Source: Flammeovirgaceae bacterium BBD 1991-12 (GTDB lineage Bacteria > Bacteroidota > Bacteroidia > Cytophagales > Cyclobacteriaceae). From it: a stretch of DNA of 64,000 bases. The notes beneath the pieces were generated by a model. That model was not told the DNA's origin, made no database searches, and worked only from the letters and a program-made list of their open reading frames with translations. The stretch lies in the NCBI GenBank assembly GCA_001657315.1, contig LYSV01000009.1:1-64000 (forward strand), written 5' to 3'. A program made the position numbers and the translations under genes. Position 1 is the first letter of the stretch. The number at the start of each line of letters is the position of its first letter. This document shows positions 61,523 to 64,000 of this stretch, one piece after another.

Positions 61523-64000
61523 GTCCGTGCCAGTCGTTTTTGTTTACTGGTGATATAGCTGTATACAGCAGGGATAACGAATAAGGTAAGGACCGTGGCA
61601 AACAGCATTCCACCGATCACTGCTACACCCATCGATACCCGGCTTTCTGATCCTGCACCCAGCGCAAGAGCTATAGGCAGAATGCCCAGAATAGTGGAGA
61701 GGCTGGTCATAAGTATGGGGCGAAAGCGGGATTTGGCTGCCCCTACGATAGCTTCGTGGATACTCATATCCTGTGCCTTGCGTTGGTTGGCAAATTCTAC
61801 AATGAGGATACCATTCTTGGTGACCAGGCCAATCAGCATTATGATCCCGATCTGACTGAAAATGTTGATGGTCTCGCCAAAAAGATAAAGCGATATCAGC
61901 GTACCGGCCAAAGCCATTGGCACGGTGAACATGATGATCAGCGGATCACGAAAGCTTTCAAACTGTGCAGCGAGTACCAGATAGATCAATACCAGTGCAA
62001 AACCAAAGGCAAAGTAAAGATTACCGGAGCTCTGCCTGAACTCCAGGGAGCTGCCGGCCAGCGCTGTGCTGAAGGAACCGTCCAGCACCTTGCCTGCTAC
62101 GCCATCCATAGCGTCGATCCCTTCACCTAAAGAACGCCCCGGTGCCAGACTGGCGGAGATAGTGGCCGAGGCGAAACGGTTATACCGGTAAAGTTGTGGA
62201 GGTGTGCTTTTTTCATCCAGTGAGACCAGGTTGTCCATTTGAATAAGTTCGTCATCATCGTTCTGCACGTAGATGGACTTCAGGTCCAGAGGATCATCCC
62301 TGTCAGTGCGCTCTACCTGGCCAATGATCTGATATTGCTTGCCGTCTTTGATAAAATAGCCAAACCGCTGTCCACTCAGTGAGAGCTGAAGGGTCTGGGC
62401 AATGTTACGTACCGATACCCCTAGGTCACGCGCTTTGTTACGGTCGATGGCTATATTGATCTCAGGTTTGTTGAACTTCAGATCAACATTGACAAAATCA
62501 AATACTCCCGTTTTATTTGCCTCTTCAATGAAGGTAGGGATCACCTCTTTCAGCTTGTCCAGGTTGGGGGCCTGCAGGACATACTGTACGGGCAGTCGTC
62601 CGCGACGGTTGCCAATGGTCTGGGGCTGGGAAACGAACGCTCTGGCCCGGGTGTTTTGAGCTACCCTGGGCTTAATGTCATTAACGATCTGGGTCTGGCT
62701 TCTCTTTCTGTCCTCCGCATCCACAAGGTTTACCACGGCAAAGCCGGAGTTCACGCTGGACGATGCTCCAAAACCGGGAGACGTAATGGTAAGTATGCTC
62801 TTGTTCTCAGGTACTTCATCACGCACCAGCTCGAGGATCTGGTCCATGTAAAAATCCATGTAATCGAAAGTGGCACCCTCGGGGCCGGTAGCATATATCC
62901 TGAAATTGCCGCGGTCCTCCATGGGTGACATCTCCTGATCAATGTTTTTATTAAGGAAATAAATGACCACACCGGAAAGTATTACGATCAAAAAGGCCGC
63001 CCATTTGAATTTCATAAAGCCATCGAGAGTGCTACCGTATAACTGATTCAGCCATTCAAAGAAAGGTTCGGTCTTGCGGTAGATCCACTGCTTTTTCTGG
63101 CGTTTCTTCAACATGTTGGAAGACAGCATCGGCGTTAGCGTGAGTGCCACAAAGCTGGATATGATCACCGCTCCGGCTACCACCACGCCAAACTCCCGGA
63201 ACAATCTACCGGTAAGTCCCTGCAGGAAGACAATAGGGAAGAACACCGATGTAAGCGCTACGGTAGTGCTGATCACCGCAAAGAATATCTCCTTTACTCC
63301 CTTTTTGCCGGCTTCATGAGGCTCTTCTCCGTTCTCTATCTTGGTGTAGATGTTTTCAAGGACCACAATGGCATCGTCCACCACCAGCCCGATGGCCAGC
63401 ACAATTCCCAGAAGGGTGAGTACATTAATGGAAAAGTCAAACATGTACATCAGGAAAAATGAACCGATAAGGCTAATGGGTACAGTAATGATAGGGATGA
63501 AGGTCGTGCGCCAGTCCCGCAGGAAGCTGAAGATGATCAGTGCTACCAGACCGAAGGCGATGTAGATGGTCTGCTCCACTTCATCAATGGATTCGATGAT
63601 ATATTCCGTGTTGTCAAAGGATATTTCCAGCTCAATATCCGATGCGAGGTTCTTTTTGATCCCATCGAGGCGCTTATAGAATTCACGGGCAATGTCAAGA
63701 TTGTTGGAACCGGGCTGGGGCGTGACCACCGTGATCACCATAGGCACACCGTTGTTTTTTAAAATCGTTCGTTCGTTTTCCGGGAAAAACTCTGCCCGGC
63801 CTATGTCCCTGAATCTCGTTACCCCGTTTTCATCTTCCTTGATGATCAGGTCATTAAATTCCTCCGGTGTGTTCAACCGTCCAAGTGTTCTTACCGATAG
63901 CTCGGTAGTACTGCCTTCGATCCTTCCTGATGGCAGCTCCAGGTTCTGGGTGTTCACGGCATCAAAAACGTCGAGTGGCGTAACCTGATAGGCTGCCAGC
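61519..64000 (-). CDS. RND efflux pump permease subunit (5' end outside window)
   Basis: At least 826 residues of a resistance-nodulation-division inner-membrane pump are visible. The frame stays open to the right edge, with residues AYQVTPLDVFDAVNTQNLEL, the usual porter-domain text. Landmarks: LPSGRIEGSTTELSVRTLGR, GLVVDDAIVVLENIY with the proton-relay Asp pair in TM4, SVFFPIVFLQGLTGRLFREF, PMEDRGNFRI, GIDAMDG in the second porter part, GLVTKNGILIVEFANQ and SVMG-like SRVSMGVAVIGGMLFATVLT at the C terminus. It is of the HAE1-like class that exports hydrophobic compounds. Roughly 200 N-terminal residues are missing from the window. It forms an operon with the TolC gene that follows. Confidence 0.93.
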   Translation of the reverse strand, partial: LAAYQVTPLDVFDAVNTQNLELPSGRIEGSTTELSVRTLGRLNTPEEFNDLIIKEDENGVTRFRDIGRAEFFPENERTILKNNGVPMVITVVTPQPGSNNLDIAREFYKRLDGIKKNLASDIELEISFDNTEYIIESIDEVEQTIYIAFGLVALIIFSFLRDWRTTFIPIITVPISLIGSFFLMYMFDFSINVLTLLGIVLAIGLVVDDAIVVLENIYTKIENGEEPHEAGKKGVKEIFFAVISTTVALTSVFFPIVFLQGLTGRLFREFGVVVAGAVIISSFVALTLTPMLSSNMLKKRQKKQWIYRKTEPFFEWLNQLYGSTLDGFMKFKWAAFLIVILSGVVIYFLNKNIDQEMSPMEDRGNFRIYATGPEGATFDYMDFYMDQILELVRDEVPENKSILTITSPGFGASSSVNSGFAVVNLVDAEDRKRSQTQIVNDIKPRVAQNTRARAFVSQPQTIGNRRGRLPVQYVLQAPNLDKLKEVIPTFIEEANKTGVFDFVNVDLKFNKPEINIAIDRNKARDLGVSVRNIAQTLQLSLSGQRFGYFIKDGKQYQIIGQVERTDRDDPLDLKSIYVQNDDDELIQMDNLVSLDEKSTPPQLYRYNRFASATISASLAPGRSLGEGIDAMDGVAGKVLDGSFSTALAGSSLEFRQSSGNLYFAFGFALVLIYLVLAAQFESFRDPLIIMFTVPMALAGTLISLYLFGETINIFSQIGIIMLIGLVTKNGILIVEFANQRKAQDMSIHEAIVGAAKSRFRPILMTSLSTILGILPIALALGAGSESRVSMGVAVIGGMLFATVLTLFVIPAVYSYITSKQKRLART

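Noticed and set aside
1-64000. CRISPR arrays, tRNA, rRNA, phage or integrase genes
   Set aside because: No regularly spaced direct repeats, cloverleaf-like sequences or recombinase motifs were seen on either strand by eye.

Overview
The window looks like chromosome from a member of the Bacteroidota, probably a Cytophagia-type free-living bacterium (an inference). Supporting signs are Por/T9SS C-terminal sorting tails on two secreted proteins, a membrane TPR regulator with a cytoplasmic HTH, many lipoproteins, GH92 and GH130 enzymes, a TTTG/TAnnTTTG-type promoter, and scarce Shine-Dalgarno sequences. No tRNA, rRNA, CRISPR array, phage genes or transposase gene was seen.

Region 1 (1-25.8 kb) is a long co-directional glycan locus on the + strand. 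It holds two GH38-type alpha-mannosidases, a GH92 mannosidase with an inserted PA14 domain, a GH130 mannoside phosphorylase overlapping an MFS transporter, and a NagB-PIG-L fusion. It also has a tandem pair of GH18-like proteins (one with a T9SS tail) and a sugar porter. Together they fit breakdown of mannose- and GlcNAc-containing glycans such as high-mannose N-glycans: outer mannose trimming, Man-GlcNAc uptake, phosphorolysis, then GlcN6P deamination. Interleaved are genes not expected there: two CaiB/BaiF CoA-transferases, an enoyl-CoA hydratase, an SDR, an M81-type lipoprotein and a solute-binding-like protein with no signal peptide or permease. Two nearly identical LacI-type operators precede two of the transcription units.

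Region 2 (26-41.8 kb) is mixed. It contains a cytosolic truncated haemoglobin, a T9SS-exported propeller/LRR protein, a membrane-anchored small protein and a lipoprotein truncated haemoglobin. Then come a 227-bp inverted-repeat element, a TPR-HTH regulator, a Cys-rich TIM-barrel-like protein of unknown function, nadA-nadB, queD, a large Asp-box repeat protein and small conserved proteins.

Region 3 (42-56.6 kb) is a complete [NiFe] hydrogenase locus of group 2a type (HupSL/Huc-like, no Tat signal). It runs: two paralogous TetR regulators, small and large subunits, endopeptidase, unknown 105-aa protein, TPR protein, hypA, then hypB-F-C-D-E, an NHL-repeat protein and a nickel-transporter-like membrane protein. 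Four TTAGAA-spacer-TTCTAA palindromes sit in only two intergenic gaps, before the small subunit and before hypB. They are very probably the operators of the TetR pair. No electron-acceptor subunit is recognisable.

Region 4 (56.6-64 kb) has a bifunctional-nuclease-family protein, an aldonolactone-oxidase-like flavoprotein, a 197-bp MITE-like element with a 4-bp target duplication, an M57-like lipoprotein protease, and a TolC-RND efflux pair whose RND gene runs off the right edge.
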